64,000 nt of DNA from Insulibacter thermoxylanivorax (GTDB lineage: Bacteria; Bacillota; Bacilli; Paenibacillales; DA-C8). Of the stretch, positions 17,090 to 26,459 are shown piece after piece (position 1 is the stretch's first letter; every line of letters starts with the position of its first letter). The stretch covers positions 42,988-106,987 of the forward strand of contig NZ_BMAQ01000002.1 of assembly GCF_015472005.1 (NCBI RefSeq), in the 5' to 3' direction. The notes beneath the pieces were generated by a model. That model was not told the origin of the DNA and did not search any database. It was given only the letters and a program-made list of their open reading frames with translations. Position numbers and translations under genes: made by a program.

Positions 17090-17390
17090 ATATCAAAAAG
17101 CGATGACGAGAAGAGTAGATGGCGGATTTGTTTCTGCAGAGAGCTCCGGTTGGTGGGAAGGAGTGAAACGGCCCCATTGAAGAAAGACTCTGAGCTGTAC
17201 GTCGGAACCTGTCCCAGCATGGGGGATGGCGTGCCAGGTGCTCCTGTTACAGAGCTAGGGTATACGCATGCCATAGTGACATGCCGTACCCGAAGAGGCG
17301 AATATGGTGACATATTCGTAAAATAGGGTGGTACCGCGAGCAGATCTCGTCCCTAAGACAAGGTTGTCTTATGGATGGGATTTTTTTGTA
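17090..17390 (+). promoter_or_regulatory. T-box riboswitch leader, specifier read as AAG (Lys)
   Basis: A tRNA-sensing leader upstream of asd. Visible elements in order: stem I 5' strand with the GAAGAGTAG specifier-loop motif (17110-17118), AGAGAGC (AG-bulge region, 17138-17144), stem I 3' strand with TGAGC (17191-17195), the T-box proper AGGGTGGTACCGCG (17325-17338) and a terminator (17344-17388, AAGACAA/TTGTCTT plus seven T). Pairing AGAG at 17112-17115 with CTCT at 17188-17191 leaves AAG (17184-17186) followed by a purine as the specifier, so uncharged tRNA-Lys would stabilise the antiterminator. The T-box call is firm; the specifier reading is inference. Confidence 0.92.
17344..17388 (+). 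terminator. T-box terminator
   Basis: Stem with AAGACAA/TTGTCTT core and an outer ATCTCGTCC/GGATGGGAT arm, ending in TTTTTTT. Its 5' arm competes with the T-box sequence at 17325-17338 for the antiterminator form. Confidence 0.85.
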
Positions 17391-17437
17391 TCTGATATAA
17401 ATAATCATGTGAACCAACGAAAGGATGGTAATGCATC

Positions 17438-18523
17438 ATGGCAGAGAGATTGAAAGTCGGGATCGTCGGCGGAACAGGGATGGTTGGACAACGGTTTGTG
17501 GAGCTGCTGGAGAATCATCCTTGGTTTGAAGTTACGGCGATCGCCGCAAGTGCGAATTCTGCCGGCAAGACGTATGAGGAAGCCGTGCAAGGCAGATGGA
17601 AGCTGGCTACCCCGATTCCGGAAGCGGTGAAGGGCATCGTTGTACAAGATGCTTCGAAGGTGGAGGAAGTTGCAGGCGGGGTTGATTTTATATTCTGTGC
17701 TGTTGATATGAGAAAAGAAGAGATCCAAGCGCTCGAGGAACAATATGCAAAAACCGGTACGCCGGTAGTATCCAACAACTCTGCGCATCGCTGGACGCCG
17801 GATGTGCCGATGGTGATTCCAGAACTCAACCCGCATCACCTAGAGGTGATCGAAGCACAGCAAAAGCGTCTTGGCACAGCTTCGGGCTTTATCGCTGTAA
17901 AGCCAAACTGTTCCATCCAGAGCTATGTGCCGCAGCTGCATGCTTTGCTCGATTATAAGCCAACACAGGTGGTCGTCTCGACCTATCAAGCGATCTCCGG
18001 TGCGGGCAAGAACTTCAGCGACTGGCCGGAGATGGTCGACAACGTGATCCCGTATATCGGCGGTGAAGAGGAGAAGAGTGAACAAGAGCCGCTGCGCATC
18101 TGGGGTGAGGTATCCGGCGGCGAGATCGTCAAGGCTTCAGCACCTGTGATCTCGGCTCAATGCATCCGCGTTCCGGTAACCGATGGGCACCTGGCGACGG
18201 TATCCGTCTCCTTCGAGAAGAAGCCGGCGAAGGAGGAGATGATCGAGCGCTGGGTAAACTTCAAAGGACGTCCGCAGGAGCTGAATCTGCCGAGCGCGCC
18301 GAAGCAGTTTATCACGTACTTCGAGGAAGACAACCGCCCGCAAACGAAACTCGACCGCGATATCGAACGCGGCATGGGCGTGACGGCCGGCAGACTGCGT
18401 GAAGACCATCTCTTCGACTACAAGTTCGTCGGCCTGTCGCACAATACGGTGCGCGGAGCCGCCGGCGGTGCAGTCCTGATCGCCGAACTGTTGAAGGCAG
18501 AAGGCTATATCCAGGCTAAGTAA
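17438..18523 (+). CDS. asd: aspartate-semialdehyde dehydrogenase, archaeal/fungal type
   Basis: A 361-residue cytosolic enzyme reducing L-aspartyl-4-phosphate to aspartate semialdehyde, the branch point to lysine, diaminopimelate, threonine and methionine. It has VGIVGGTGMVGQRF (NADP site), catalytic Cys158 in KPNCSIQ, and the downstream TYQAISGAGK. The blocks and length agree with the archaeal/yeast HOM2-type subgroup rather than the usual Bacillus Asd. The ribosome binding site AAAGGATGG precedes the start, 49 bases after the T-box terminator. Control by a T-box with a probable lysine specifier fits its pathway position. Confidence 0.92.
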   Translation: MAERLKVGIVGGTGMVGQRFVELLENHPWFEVTAIAASANSAGKTYEEAVQGRWKLATPIPEAVKGIVVQDASKVEEVAGGVDFIFCAVDMRKEEIQALEEQYAKTGTPVVSNNSAHRWTPDVPMVIPELNPHHLEVIEAQQKRLGTASGFIAVKPNCSIQSYVPQLHALLDYKPTQVVVSTYQAISGAGKNFSDWPEMVDNVIPYIGGEEEKSEQEPLRIWGEVSGGEIVKASAPVISAQCIRVPVTDGHLATVSVSFEKKPAKEEMIERWVNFKGRPQELNLPSAPKQFITYFEEDNRPQTKLDRDIERGMGVTAGRLREDHLFDYKFVGLSHNTVRGAAGGAVLIAELLKAEGYIQAK

Positions 18524-18550
18524 GATATTCAAGCAAGCCAGGTAAAGGTC

Positions 18551-18599
18551 AAATCCCCGATCGATATCGACTTTGTCGTATTGGTTTGGGGATTTTTTT
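18551..18599 (+). terminator. rho-independent terminator after asd
   Basis: AAATCCCC ... GGGGATTT arms with an inner CGAC-TTT-GTCG stem, followed by TTTTTTTG. Confidence 0.75.
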
Positions 18600-18824
18600 G
18601 CGTGGGATGCGTCTGAAACGGAGCTGATGCGTGAGTCGACAGATCTTGTCGTCTCAGCCACTGAGTCAGTCATTTTAATGTGTGCTTAGCTCAGCATTCA
18701 GCTTGCATAGAAAAAAACGAAGGAGGCGACCTAAAGGATGAAGATCCTCTTGCAGGAAGGAGCCGGCAGATGCAGAAGTAATATCGTGCATCGCATGACA
18801 GACGCGTCTAAACATGCGACTAAC

Positions 18825-18888
18825 GTGTGACTAAACGCGTGACTTGTCGTGTGACAGAAGCGTGACTTGTGTGACTAAACGCGTGACT
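18825..18888. repeat. GCGTGACT-type direct repeats
   Basis: The 20-base string GTGTGACTAAACGCGTGACT occurs at 18825-18844 and again at 18869-18888, with further partial GCGTGACT units between and before. It lies in the gene-free stretch 18600-18952 ahead of the protease gene. Otherwise I see nothing there. Confidence 0.7.
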
Positions 18889-18952
18889 ATTTCAGAATCG
18901 AATCATCGTTAAACATTCATTAAACAGACGTTAGATATACGGGAGGAACTAG

Positions 18953-19885
18953 ATGACGAAGCGGGATGAAGAACGGATCGATCACGGCCCAGAATCAGCC
19001 GTTGAGGTAAACGAGCCGGCTGATGTAACAACAGAAATAATAGAAGATAAGGAGCTGTCCAATCAAAGTCAGGACCCATCCGATGAAGATCAGGACCAAT
19101 TTGACGAAGGCAGAGAGTTTACGGAGGAAGAGCTCGCACAGATGTTCAAGGAAGCGGAGGAGGAAGAGGAAACTTATGTCCCATTCTTCGCATCTCCGCT
19201 CTTTCGTAAGATTGTGCTGGCTGTAATCGGCATTGTGATGGGGCTGCAGGTCGTTGCGTGGTGGCCGCAGATCTTCTCCCTCGATGCGATCCGCTTCTTG
19301 AGGATTTCTGCGCAGTTGTCACAGTCCGAAGAGATTCAGACTTACAAGCAGTCCGTCGTCGTAGTGCGCACGGAGGATGCCAAGGGGACGGGATTCATCA
19401 TATCGGAAGATGGCTGGATCGTCACCAATCGGCATGTGATTGATGGCGCAGAGCAACCCTCCGTGAGCTTGCCTAACGGTGACAGGCTGCCGGCGCGAGT
19501 GGCTGCGGTCAGTGATCAGGTGGATCTCGCCCTGCTTCAGATCGAAGCAGAAGGCCTGCCGGCCTTGCAGCTGGCCGAACACTATCATGGCGAATCCGCG
19601 CTGCCCGTCTACATCATCGGCAATCCGCTGTTCTTCGACAGGATCGTGAATCAGGGGGAGACGCTGGGGCTCATCGACTACCAGCCGCCGATGCTGGTAC
19701 TTCAAGCACCTGTATACAAAGGCAACAGCGGCAGTCCCGTCATCGATGAAGCGGGACGCGTGATCGGGGTTGTATATGCTACGACTACACTGCGTTTAGA
19801 CGGCAAGGATACGAAGGTCGGTTTAGCGGTACCTGTGCAATGGCTGCATGAGCTGTCATCCCAACATCAGATCATTGTCGAGTGA
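18953..19885 (+). CDS. membrane-anchored trypsin-like serine protease (HtrA-type catalytic domain)
   Basis: A 310-residue protein with a long acidic cytosolic N-terminus (about 78 residues, many Glu and Asp), one membrane segment (about 85-105, IVLAVIGIVMGLQVVAWW) and an extracellular chymotrypsin-fold domain. The catalytic triad is visible: His in TNRHVIDG, Asp in QVDLALL and Ser in YKGNSGSPVI. There is no PDZ domain, unlike DegP/HtrA, so it is a short form. It may act on envelope or surface proteins. The start at 18953 follows GGGAGGAAC. It converges with the sugar-importer operon. Confidence 0.87.
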   Translation: MTKRDEERIDHGPESAVEVNEPADVTTEIIEDKELSNQSQDPSDEDQDQFDEGREFTEEELAQMFKEAEEEEETYVPFFASPLFRKIVLAVIGIVMGLQVVAWWPQIFSLDAIRFLRISAQLSQSEEIQTYKQSVVVVRTEDAKGTGFIISEDGWIVTNRHVIDGAEQPSVSLPNGDRLPARVAAVSDQVDLALLQIEAEGLPALQLAEHYHGESALPVYIIGNPLFFDRIVNQGETLGLIDYQPPMLVLQAPVYKGNSGSPVIDEAGRVIGVVYATTTLRLDGKDTKVGLAVPVQWLHELSSQHQIIVE

Positions 19886-19949
19886 TAAGGGGGGCTGATG
19901 AACATCCGTTCCGTTGAATCCCGGGATCGGATGGACAAGCGAGGCAGCA

Positions 19950-20792
19950 TCACCCTTTCACCGCACCCGCGACGACGCCCTCGATGATATACCGCTGACA
20001 CAGCAGATAGAAGATGATGATCGGCACGATCGCAAGGACGAGCATCGCCATCATCGCGCCCATGTCGATGGAGCCGTAACCGCCCTTAAGGTATTGGATG
20101 GCGATGGGTACGGTCTTGTATTCCGATCCGATCACGAGCAGCGGCAGCAAGTAGTCGTTCCAGATCCACATCACGTTGAGGATGGCGACGGTGATCGCGA
20201 TCGGCTTCAGCAGCGGCAGGATCACCTTGAAAAAGGATTGGATCGGATTGTATCCGTCGATCATCACGGCTTCCTCGATCTCCAGCGGGATTGATTTGAC
20301 GAAGCCGCTGTACAAGAAGACGGACAGTCCGGAGCCGAAGCCGAGATAGATGAAGATGATGCCGACAGGATTGTCGAGATTCAGCACATTGGCTGTCTTC
20401 GTCATCGTGAACATCACCATCTGAAAAGGCACGATCATCGAGAAAGTGAACATGTAGTACAGGGCGCTGGTCAGCCCGTTCTTCACCCGGGTTATATAAT
20501 AGGCGGTCATCGCCGTGAACAAGACGATCACGGCCACCGAGCCCACGGTGATGAACAAAGAGAGACCAAAAGCCTGGAAGAACCCCGTTTTCGCCACGCC
20601 GCTTGTATAATTCGTCAAGCCGACGAAGGTCTCGCTGTTCGGCAGCTCAAAGGGCGTATCGCTGATGTAGAACCTCCCTTTGAAGGAGTTCATAAACACG
20701 ATCAAGATCGGGCTGATGAACAGCGCTGCCAAGATCACCAGAACGGTAAACACAACGGGATGATTCCCCTCGGCTCGTGCAGCTTTTGCCAT
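19950..20792 (-). CDS. carbohydrate ABC transporter permease (MalG type)
   Basis: A 280-residue inner-membrane permease with six hydrophobic segments and the EAA loop EAVMIDGYNPIQSFFKVILPL, which docks the ATPase. It is the third gene of an importer operon after the binding protein and the MalF-type permease, sharing a TGATG overlap with the latter. No ATPase gene is present here, which is common because such importers share an MsmX-type ATPase encoded elsewhere. Confidence 0.9.
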   Translation of the reverse strand: MAKAARAEGNHPVVFTVLVILAALFISPILIVFMNSFKGRFYISDTPFELPNSETFVGLTNYTSGVAKTGFFQAFGLSLFITVGSVAVIVLFTAMTAYYITRVKNGLTSALYYMFTFSMIVPFQMVMFTMTKTANVLNLDNPVGIIFIYLGFGSGLSVFLYSGFVKSIPLEIEEAVMIDGYNPIQSFFKVILPLLKPIAITVAILNVMWIWNDYLLPLLVIGSEYKTVPIAIQYLKGGYGSIDMGAMMAMLVLAIVPIIIFYLLCQRYIIEGVVAGAVKG

Positions 20793-21634
20793 CAGCTTTC
20801 CACTTCCCTTCTCCGCGTAATAAGCAGCTGAGCGAGAACGATCAGTCCGACCATCAGGAAGAACACCACGGCCTTCGCCTGCCCGACGCCTTCCCAGCCC
20901 GACTTGCCGTAGAACGTATTGTAGATATCCAGCGCAAGCATCGTCGTCTTCTTCGACGGGGCGCCGGCGGTTAAGGCCAGGTTCTGGTCAAACAGCTTAA
21001 AGGAATTGGAGATCGTCAGGAACAGACAGATCGTCACCGACGGCATAACCAGCGGCAACGTGACATTCCTTAAGGTCTGCAAGCGGTTGGCGCCGTCGAT
21101 GCCGGCGGCTTCGATCAGATCGCGCGGTACGTTCTGCAGCCCGGCGATATAGATAACCATCATATAACCGATTAACTGCCAATTCATCAAGATCACGAGT
21201 CCCCAGAATCCATACACCGGGCTGACGGTCAATGTGGCATCGAACCGATATAGAATCCCGTTCAATATCAGCTGCCATATGTATCCGAGGACGATTCCTC
21301 CGATCAGATTGGGCATGAAGAAAATCGTCCGAAACACATTCGTCCCCCTGATCCCGCGCGTCAGCATTAAAGCAAAGAGGAAAGCGATAAGGTTGATGGT
21401 GATCACGGATACCACAGCAAATGCCGCGGTGAACCACAGTGCCTGCAGGAAATCTGGATCAGTGAAGACATAAGCATAGTTGGCAAAGCCCACCCAGATG
21501 GCATTGGTCACCGTGGTGAACTGCGTGAAAGATAGGAATATGCCCAGCAGGAACGGGATCACGAAGGCGATCGCGAAAGCCAGCAAGGTCGGTATGGTAA
21601 AAAATAAAAAATATTTCTTCAGCTGTTTCTGCAT
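20792..21634 (-). CDS. carbohydrate ABC transporter permease (MalF type)
   Basis: A 280-residue membrane permease with six hydrophobic segments and the EAA loop EAAGIDGANRLQTLRNVTLPL. The start is taken as ATG at 21634, 12 bases downstream of AGGAG; an in-frame TTG at 21646 abuts the ribosome binding site too closely. It forms the heterodimeric channel with the next gene and receives substrate from the lipoprotein encoded upstream, after a gap of 150 bases without a terminator. Confidence 0.9.
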   Translation of the reverse strand: MQKQLKKYFLFFTIPTLLAFAIAFVIPFLLGIFLSFTQFTTVTNAIWVGFANYAYVFTDPDFLQALWFTAAFAVVSVITINLIAFLFALMLTRGIRGTNVFRTIFFMPNLIGGIVLGYIWQLILNGILYRFDATLTVSPVYGFWGLVILMNWQLIGYMMVIYIAGLQNVPRDLIEAAGIDGANRLQTLRNVTLPLVMPSVTICLFLTISNSFKLFDQNLALTAGAPSKKTTMLALDIYNTFYGKSGWEGVGQAKAVVFFLMVGLIVLAQLLITRRREVES

Positions 21635-21784
21635 AGTACGATGCAACTCCTATACAGCATTTGGTCACGAAATTAGATCATTGGTGCCGCTGCATGAGAC
21701 CGTTGGTCTGACGAGCAAGGCGCAGTTAGACAGCTGGTCTAACGTCCAGCGGCGTCTGAAGCACATCCAGCGGCACCGATGGGG

Positions 21785-23182
21785 TTACTTCGCTTTTTCA
21801 CTCCTCCAAGCTTCACGGACTTCTGTCACGACTTCCTCCCAGCTGAAATTGCCCTGTGCATACTCCAGCAGCGCGTTGCCGAAGAGATTCTTGAATTCCT
21901 CGCTGGGGAAGGCCGCGAAGATCCACTCGATGGACTCCTTGCCGCTCTCCAGCCAGCGGACGATCTCCCGTGCCAGCGGGTCGCTCGGCTGCTCTGACTC
22001 ATCGAAGGTTTGGAACGGAGCGATGAAGCCGAGCTGGTTCACCACATAATCCTTCCCTTTGTCACTGGTGAAGAGCCATTCCAGGAACTCGATGGAGGCT
22101 TGCTGCTTCTCTTCGGATACGTTCTTATTGATGGCAAAATAGTTTTCCGTTCCAATCGCCAGCCCTTGGTTTTCCTCGCCGGCGATCCCTGTGTAGATGG
22201 GCAGGAAGCGTATATCTTCCGCCTTCACAACGTTCCCCTCTACGCCGTTGATCTGTGCCCAGGCCCAGTTTCCGTTCTGTACCATGGCCACTTGTCCGAG
22301 GGCGAACTCGGCCATGGCGTCGGCCGTCGATTTGCTGCCGAGGAGCGTGCTCTTCGTGATGGAATTGTTGAGATAGAGGTCGAAGATATTCTTGAAATTT
22401 TGATCATAACGGAATTCGATCTCATCTGCTGCCAGGGCCGTCAGCGTCGGACTATCGCCTTCCTGTGTATCCTCAAGGAATTCATAATAAAACGGAATAT
22501 TCGCCAGGTGCGTCTGCCATCTCCACTGTTCGCCGGCGGCGAGGGAGGTGGAGGCGAATACGCCCTTGATGCCAAGCTCATCCTTATGCGCGGTCATATC
22601 CTCGACCAACGCCTTAAGCGCCGCGAAGTTATTCACTTCATCCATGGACTTGAACTCCGTCGCCCGATTGGGCAGCGCGAAATATTTCTCCATAATGGCG
22701 TTGTTGTAGATAATCCCATAGCCCTCGACGACATAGGGGATACCATAGACGCCGTCCCCGTCGGTTACCGCCAGCCCCTGATCCGTAAGATTCGCATACA
22801 ACTCCGTATCCTTCAGATCCCGGGTATAATCCTTCCACGTCTGGTAACCGATCGGACCGTTGATCTGGAAGATCGTCGGCGCATCGTTCTTCGCGATCTC
22901 CGAGCGCAGCGTTGTCTCGTAGGTGCCGCTGGCGGCCGTGACGACTTTCACGCGAACGCCGGTTTCTTGTTCATAGTCCTTGGCGATTTGGTTATAGATC
23001 TCAGCAATCTCAGGTTTGAAATTAAGAAAATAAATCTCCCCGGCCTGCTTGTTCCCGCCGCCTTGTCCGCCTTGCTGCTTATCGCCGCCGTTGCTCTCCG
23101 CTCTGCCGCAGCCGGCGAGCAGCAGAAGCAGGGCTGCGAGGATCATAAGCAGATGCTGAGATTTTCTGCGGATTCGTTTCAT
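21785..23182 (-). CDS. extracellular solute-binding lipoprotein (carbohydrate)
   Basis: A 465-residue lipoprotein with signal peptide and lipobox LLAGC (Cys about residue 25), followed by a Gly/Gln/Asn-rich linker and a family 1 (MalE-like) binding fold. Typical pieces are IYNQIAKDYEQETGVRVKVV, YGIPYVVEGYGIIYNNAIM and FALGQVAMVQNGNWAW. It captures a sugar or oligosaccharide outside the membrane. The operon is divergent from a GH15 enzyme, so alpha-glucans or maltooligosaccharides are the best guess. Confidence 0.92.
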   Translation of the reverse strand: MKRIRRKSQHLLMILAALLLLLAGCGRAESNGGDKQQGGQGGGNKQAGEIYFLNFKPEIAEIYNQIAKDYEQETGVRVKVVTAASGTYETTLRSEIAKNDAPTIFQINGPIGYQTWKDYTRDLKDTELYANLTDQGLAVTDGDGVYGIPYVVEGYGIIYNNAIMEKYFALPNRATEFKSMDEVNNFAALKALVEDMTAHKDELGIKGVFASTSLAAGEQWRWQTHLANIPFYYEFLEDTQEGDSPTLTALAADEIEFRYDQNFKNIFDLYLNNSITKSTLLGSKSTADAMAEFALGQVAMVQNGNWAWAQINGVEGNVVKAEDIRFLPIYTGIAGEENQGLAIGTENYFAINKNVSEEKQQASIEFLEWLFTSDKGKDYVVNQLGFIAPFQTFDESEQPSDPLAREIVRWLESGKESIEWIFAAFPSEEFKNLFGNALLEYAQGNFSWEEVVTEVREAWRSEKAK

Positions 23183-23505
23183 GGAATTGACACCTGTCCT
23201 TTCGCGATGAGCAGCATGTGCGCTGCCTGTAGTGGGATGTTCTGACTTCGATCTGCATTGGAGTAAGAAGCGCTTGAGAAGCGCGTGAAGAGAGCTTCTG
23301 CGTATGGAACAGCCTGATCCATCGTTCCTGTATCCACCGTTAATATGGACTAAGCGATAAGCGAATATTCCAGAATGTATAAAGTCATGAAAGGTTGCGC
23401 ATTAGTAAGATGAAACACCGGACATAGATGAATCACAAAAGATTAAATTTTGATGTAACGCTTATGAAGAAACATCAGTTCAATGTGAGGAGCACAGAAT
23501 GCCTT
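23183..23505. other. divergent control region of importer and GH15 gene
   Basis: About 320 bases between the binding-protein gene and the likely GH15 start. It should hold both promoters. I see short GAAGCGC/GCGC inverted words near 23265-23285 but no clear operator or catabolite-response element. Confidence 0.4.
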
Positions 23506-25482
23506 ATGAATGTTCATTTGGAACAGCGATTGCGGAATAAACCCTATCTCATCGATGCGATCATCGGCAATTCCCATTGGCTCTCATCGCTTGGAGCGAA
23601 TGGGCGGATGTACCGCGCTTGGTGGCCGCATATCGATACGCCGCAGCTTATCGATGAGGTAAGGATCGGGTTGGTGACAGAGGAGCAGGGGAAGGTTCAT
23701 TGGTTTGAGGATGAAGCTGCGGGCTGGCAGCACGAAGCGCAATATGTGGCAGGAAGCAATGTATTTCATGTACGAGCCGCATCGGCGCAGCATCCGATCG
23801 TCGTGGACAGCCTGCATTTTGCCGTGCCGGAGAGAGATCTCATCGTGAGAGAATATACGCTGACCAATAAAGGCTCGTCCCCGTTATCCGTGTCCTTGAT
23901 CCTATATTCGTCGATGCAGATCGATGAGAATCCGCTCTATCAGACGACGATGTTCGAGCCGGCGGTGGATGCCCTCGTTCACTTCAAGAAACAGTATTAC
24001 CTCGCTTGGGCGGGGGACCAGACGTGTGCGAAGTTCCAAGCAGGCTTGTCCTTCGAAGCTGCAGATGAGGGGCTGCAAGCACTGCGGGGCGTGGAGATCG
24101 ATATGCACTCCGGCGGCGCCTGTGCATGGTCTGTGGAGACCATCGCGCCCGGGGAGTCCGTCGTGCTGCCGCTGTATCTGGCGGCAGGGCATACGCTGGA
24201 ACAGGTGCTGCGCAATGTGGAGGAAGCCCGCACGAAAACGAGCGATCAATGGTATGAAGAGACTATCGTATACTGGCAGCAATATCTTGCACAAGCAGCG
24301 CCATGTCCGCTGCAGGACCCGGCTGTCTGTGAACTGTATGAGCGTTCCTTGCTCATGTTCAGTCTGATGTCCGACGGCAAGACGGGCAGCATCATCGCCG
24401 CGCCGGAGTTCGATGAGTACTTCACCCTATGCGGCGGCTACGGGTACTGTTGGGGACGGGATGCGGCTTTTATCACCACTGCCCTTGACCGCGCCGGACT
24501 GACTCATCTGACGGATAAGTTTTATGACTGGGCACTCACGGCCCAATCCCCCGATGGATCTTGGCAGCAGCGGCACTATCATGATGGAAGTCTGGCTCCG
24601 TCGTGGGGACTGCAGATCGACGAAGGGGCTTCGATCTTATGGGGGATGTATCAGCACTATGTGCATCGGCCGAGCGCCGGTTTCCTGCGCAAAGTATGGC
24701 CGGCAGTGCGTCTGGGCGCAGAATTTCTCATGAACTTCCTCGATGAGGAGACGGGACTGCCGCAGCCCAGCAGAGATCTCTGGGAAGAGCGGGAGGCCAT
24801 CCATACGTACAGCGCGGCTGCGGTGTATGGAGGATTGACGGCCGCAGCGGAGTTCGCCCAATTAAACGGCGATGCGGCATCGGCTGAAAGATGGGCAGAG
24901 GCAGCTTTGCGCATCAAACAGCGCATCGATGAGCTGTGCTGGAATGAAGCAAGAGGCTGCCTGTACCGCGGTCTGCGCTTGACGGTCGATGCGGCGCAGT
25001 ATGAACAAGCACTGGCCGATGGTGCCTCCGGTAAGATCGTGGAGACAGACAAGGGATATGTTAAGCATGTGCTCGATGTGGATCCCGTAGTTGACGTTAG
25101 TCTGCTGGGTGTTGCGGTTCCCTTTGACTGCATGCCGGCGGAATCGGAGAGGATGCGGCTGACCGCAGATAAGGTGGAAGAGGCTCTGACTGTCCCCGGT
25201 GTCGGCGGCATCCTGCGATATGAAGGAGATCCCTATGTCGGCGGGAATCCCTGGATCCTGACGACGCTGTGGCTTGCTCAATACCGCATTCGCACGGGGC
25301 AGCTGGACGAGGCGCGCAAGCTGATCGACTGGGCGCTCGCCCATCGCACGCGCTGCGGACTGCTGCCGGAACAAGTGGACAGAGAGACCGGCGAGACGGC
25401 CTGGGTGGTGCCGCTTACTTGGTCCCACGCGATGTTCGTCTTGGCGGTCTGGATGCTGGCAGAGGCGGAGAGGACCGGCTAG
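23506..25482 (+). CDS. glycoside hydrolase family 15 (glucoamylase/glucodextranase-like)
   Basis: A protein of about 658 residues with an N-terminal beta-sandwich (to about residue 260) and a C-terminal (alpha/alpha)6 barrel, the bacterial GH15 layout. The catalytic acid region is WGLQIDEGASILWGMY (Glu373) and the base region GLLPEQVDRETGE (Glu622). GGYGYCWGRDAAF is another family block. It has no signal peptide, so it likely works in the cytosol, cutting alpha-linked glucose from imported oligosaccharides. The start at 23506 suits the family N-terminus; in-frame ATGs at 23428 and 23464 would add residues without a better ribosome binding site. It is divergent from the sugar importer. Confidence 0.87.
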   Translation: MNVHLEQRLRNKPYLIDAIIGNSHWLSSLGANGRMYRAWWPHIDTPQLIDEVRIGLVTEEQGKVHWFEDEAAGWQHEAQYVAGSNVFHVRAASAQHPIVVDSLHFAVPERDLIVREYTLTNKGSSPLSVSLILYSSMQIDENPLYQTTMFEPAVDALVHFKKQYYLAWAGDQTCAKFQAGLSFEAADEGLQALRGVEIDMHSGGACAWSVETIAPGESVVLPLYLAAGHTLEQVLRNVEEARTKTSDQWYEETIVYWQQYLAQAAPCPLQDPAVCELYERSLLMFSLMSDGKTGSIIAAPEFDEYFTLCGGYGYCWGRDAAFITTALDRAGLTHLTDKFYDWALTAQSPDGSWQQRHYHDGSLAPSWGLQIDEGASILWGMYQHYVHRPSAGFLRKVWPAVRLGAEFLMNFLDEETGLPQPSRDLWEEREAIHTYSAAAVYGGLTAAAEFAQLNGDAASAERWAEAALRIKQRIDELCWNEARGCLYRGLRLTVDAAQYEQALADGASGKIVETDKGYVKHVLDVDPVVDVSLLGVAVPFDCMPAESERMRLTADKVEEALTVPGVGGILRYEGDPYVGGNPWILTTLWLAQYRIRTGQLDEARKLIDWALAHRTRCGLLPEQVDRETGETAWVVPLTWSHAMFVLAVWMLAEAERTG

Positions 25483-25679
25483 CGGCGGTCCAACCCGTGT
25501 AATCCGTCAACGTTGTCCCCAAACAGTCCGTTAATGAAGGAAGCACAAAGATGCATGTCCCGATGTTCGATCCTCCGCCTGTCTAGATTGCGGCGCTGCT
25601 GAGAGGCTTGGCGCCGGCATAGAAATTCTTTATAATTTTTATAGACTACCAGCTGTACACAGGGGAAGGATTTCACATC

Positions 25680-26306
25680 ATGTTAGAGGTTACTTCAAGG
25701 CGAACATCGCAGGAACTGGCCAAGCAGTACCTTGGGAAAGGCATCCGTAAACCGCGGTTCAGGGAGACGAGGCGCTGGAAGATCAAGAACCGCATTCTGA
25801 TGGCACTGCTGTATGCAGAGGATATCAAGATCTCAGAACTGGCGAAGAGACTCGGCGTTCACCATCGGACCGCAGCCGGCTGGATCTATGAGGGGACTAT
25901 TCCCAAAGCCCAGCGCTGGCCGATGATCGAGGAGATATTGAATTTTCCTGCAGAATATATCTTCGATAAATCGCTGATCGGTCTGGACATCGACGTGCCG
26001 GAACCCTCCCGTTTCCTCGAACGGGTGTGGGGGAAGAAGGTGGTGAACCGCGTGTTGGCTGGCCTGATGAAAGTGCATGATGTATCGCCGACGGATGTCG
26101 CCAGATGGTGCAATATGGCCGGCGGTACCTTGCGCAAGTACGTGCATGAAGGTGTGGTTACAGGACGGCAAGAATACATGGACCGCTTAGCAGGCTTCTT
26201 CCGCGTGCCGCCGCATATCCTGTTCCATGAAGGACGTTCCCTGCGTGATGGAAGAAGCAAGCATAATCAAGCAGAAGGGGCTGTCCATCCAGTCAGCTAT
26301 GACTGA
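25680..26306 (+). CDS. double helix-turn-helix DNA-binding protein
   Basis: A 208-residue protein that appears to contain two related HTH units: residues about 35-98 (ISELAKRLGVHHRTAAGWIYEG, then a PAEYIFD tail) and about 115-190 (VSPTDVARWCNMAGGTLRKYVHEG, then PPHILFHE). Each resembles an XRE-like helix bundle, suggesting internal duplication. The N-terminus is strongly basic. An AAGGA ribosome binding site precedes the start, and the region upstream contains an AT-rich TATAAT-like box near 25631. No ligand domain is seen. The target is unknown. Confidence 0.75.
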   Translation: MLEVTSRRTSQELAKQYLGKGIRKPRFRETRRWKIKNRILMALLYAEDIKISELAKRLGVHHRTAAGWIYEGTIPKAQRWPMIEEILNFPAEYIFDKSLIGLDIDVPEPSRFLERVWGKKVVNRVLAGLMKVHDVSPTDVARWCNMAGGTLRKYVHEGVVTGRQEYMDRLAGFFRVPPHILFHEGRSLRDGRSKHNQAEGAVHPVSYD

Positions 26307-26322
26307 CCGGTGGACAGCCCCG
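26277..26322 (+). terminator. long hairpin overlapping the 3' end of the HTH gene
   Basis: GGGGCTGTCCA pairs with TGGACAGCCCC, with an inner CAGTCA/TGACTG stem. The stop codon lies inside. There is no T tract, so it may act in mRNA stability or as a weak terminator. Confidence 0.5.
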
Positions 26323-26459
26323 CGCGTATGAGATTCCGCTTATCCGTACTTGCTATCCGTACACGGGCTCTGAGACAACAGAATCTATCGTTTGTCTTCA
26401 CTTGGGCGTAGTAACCGCACGCTGTTCGTGCTTCCCCGTGCCTGAGTCGACAGATGTTC

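Noticed and set aside
18738..18824. 28-residue frame after a GGAGG
   Set aside because: Spacing is poor and no homology is visible; it overlaps the repeat tract.
22010..23245. 411-residue plus-strand frame
   Set aside because: Antisense of the binding-protein gene, which has clear signal and domain evidence.
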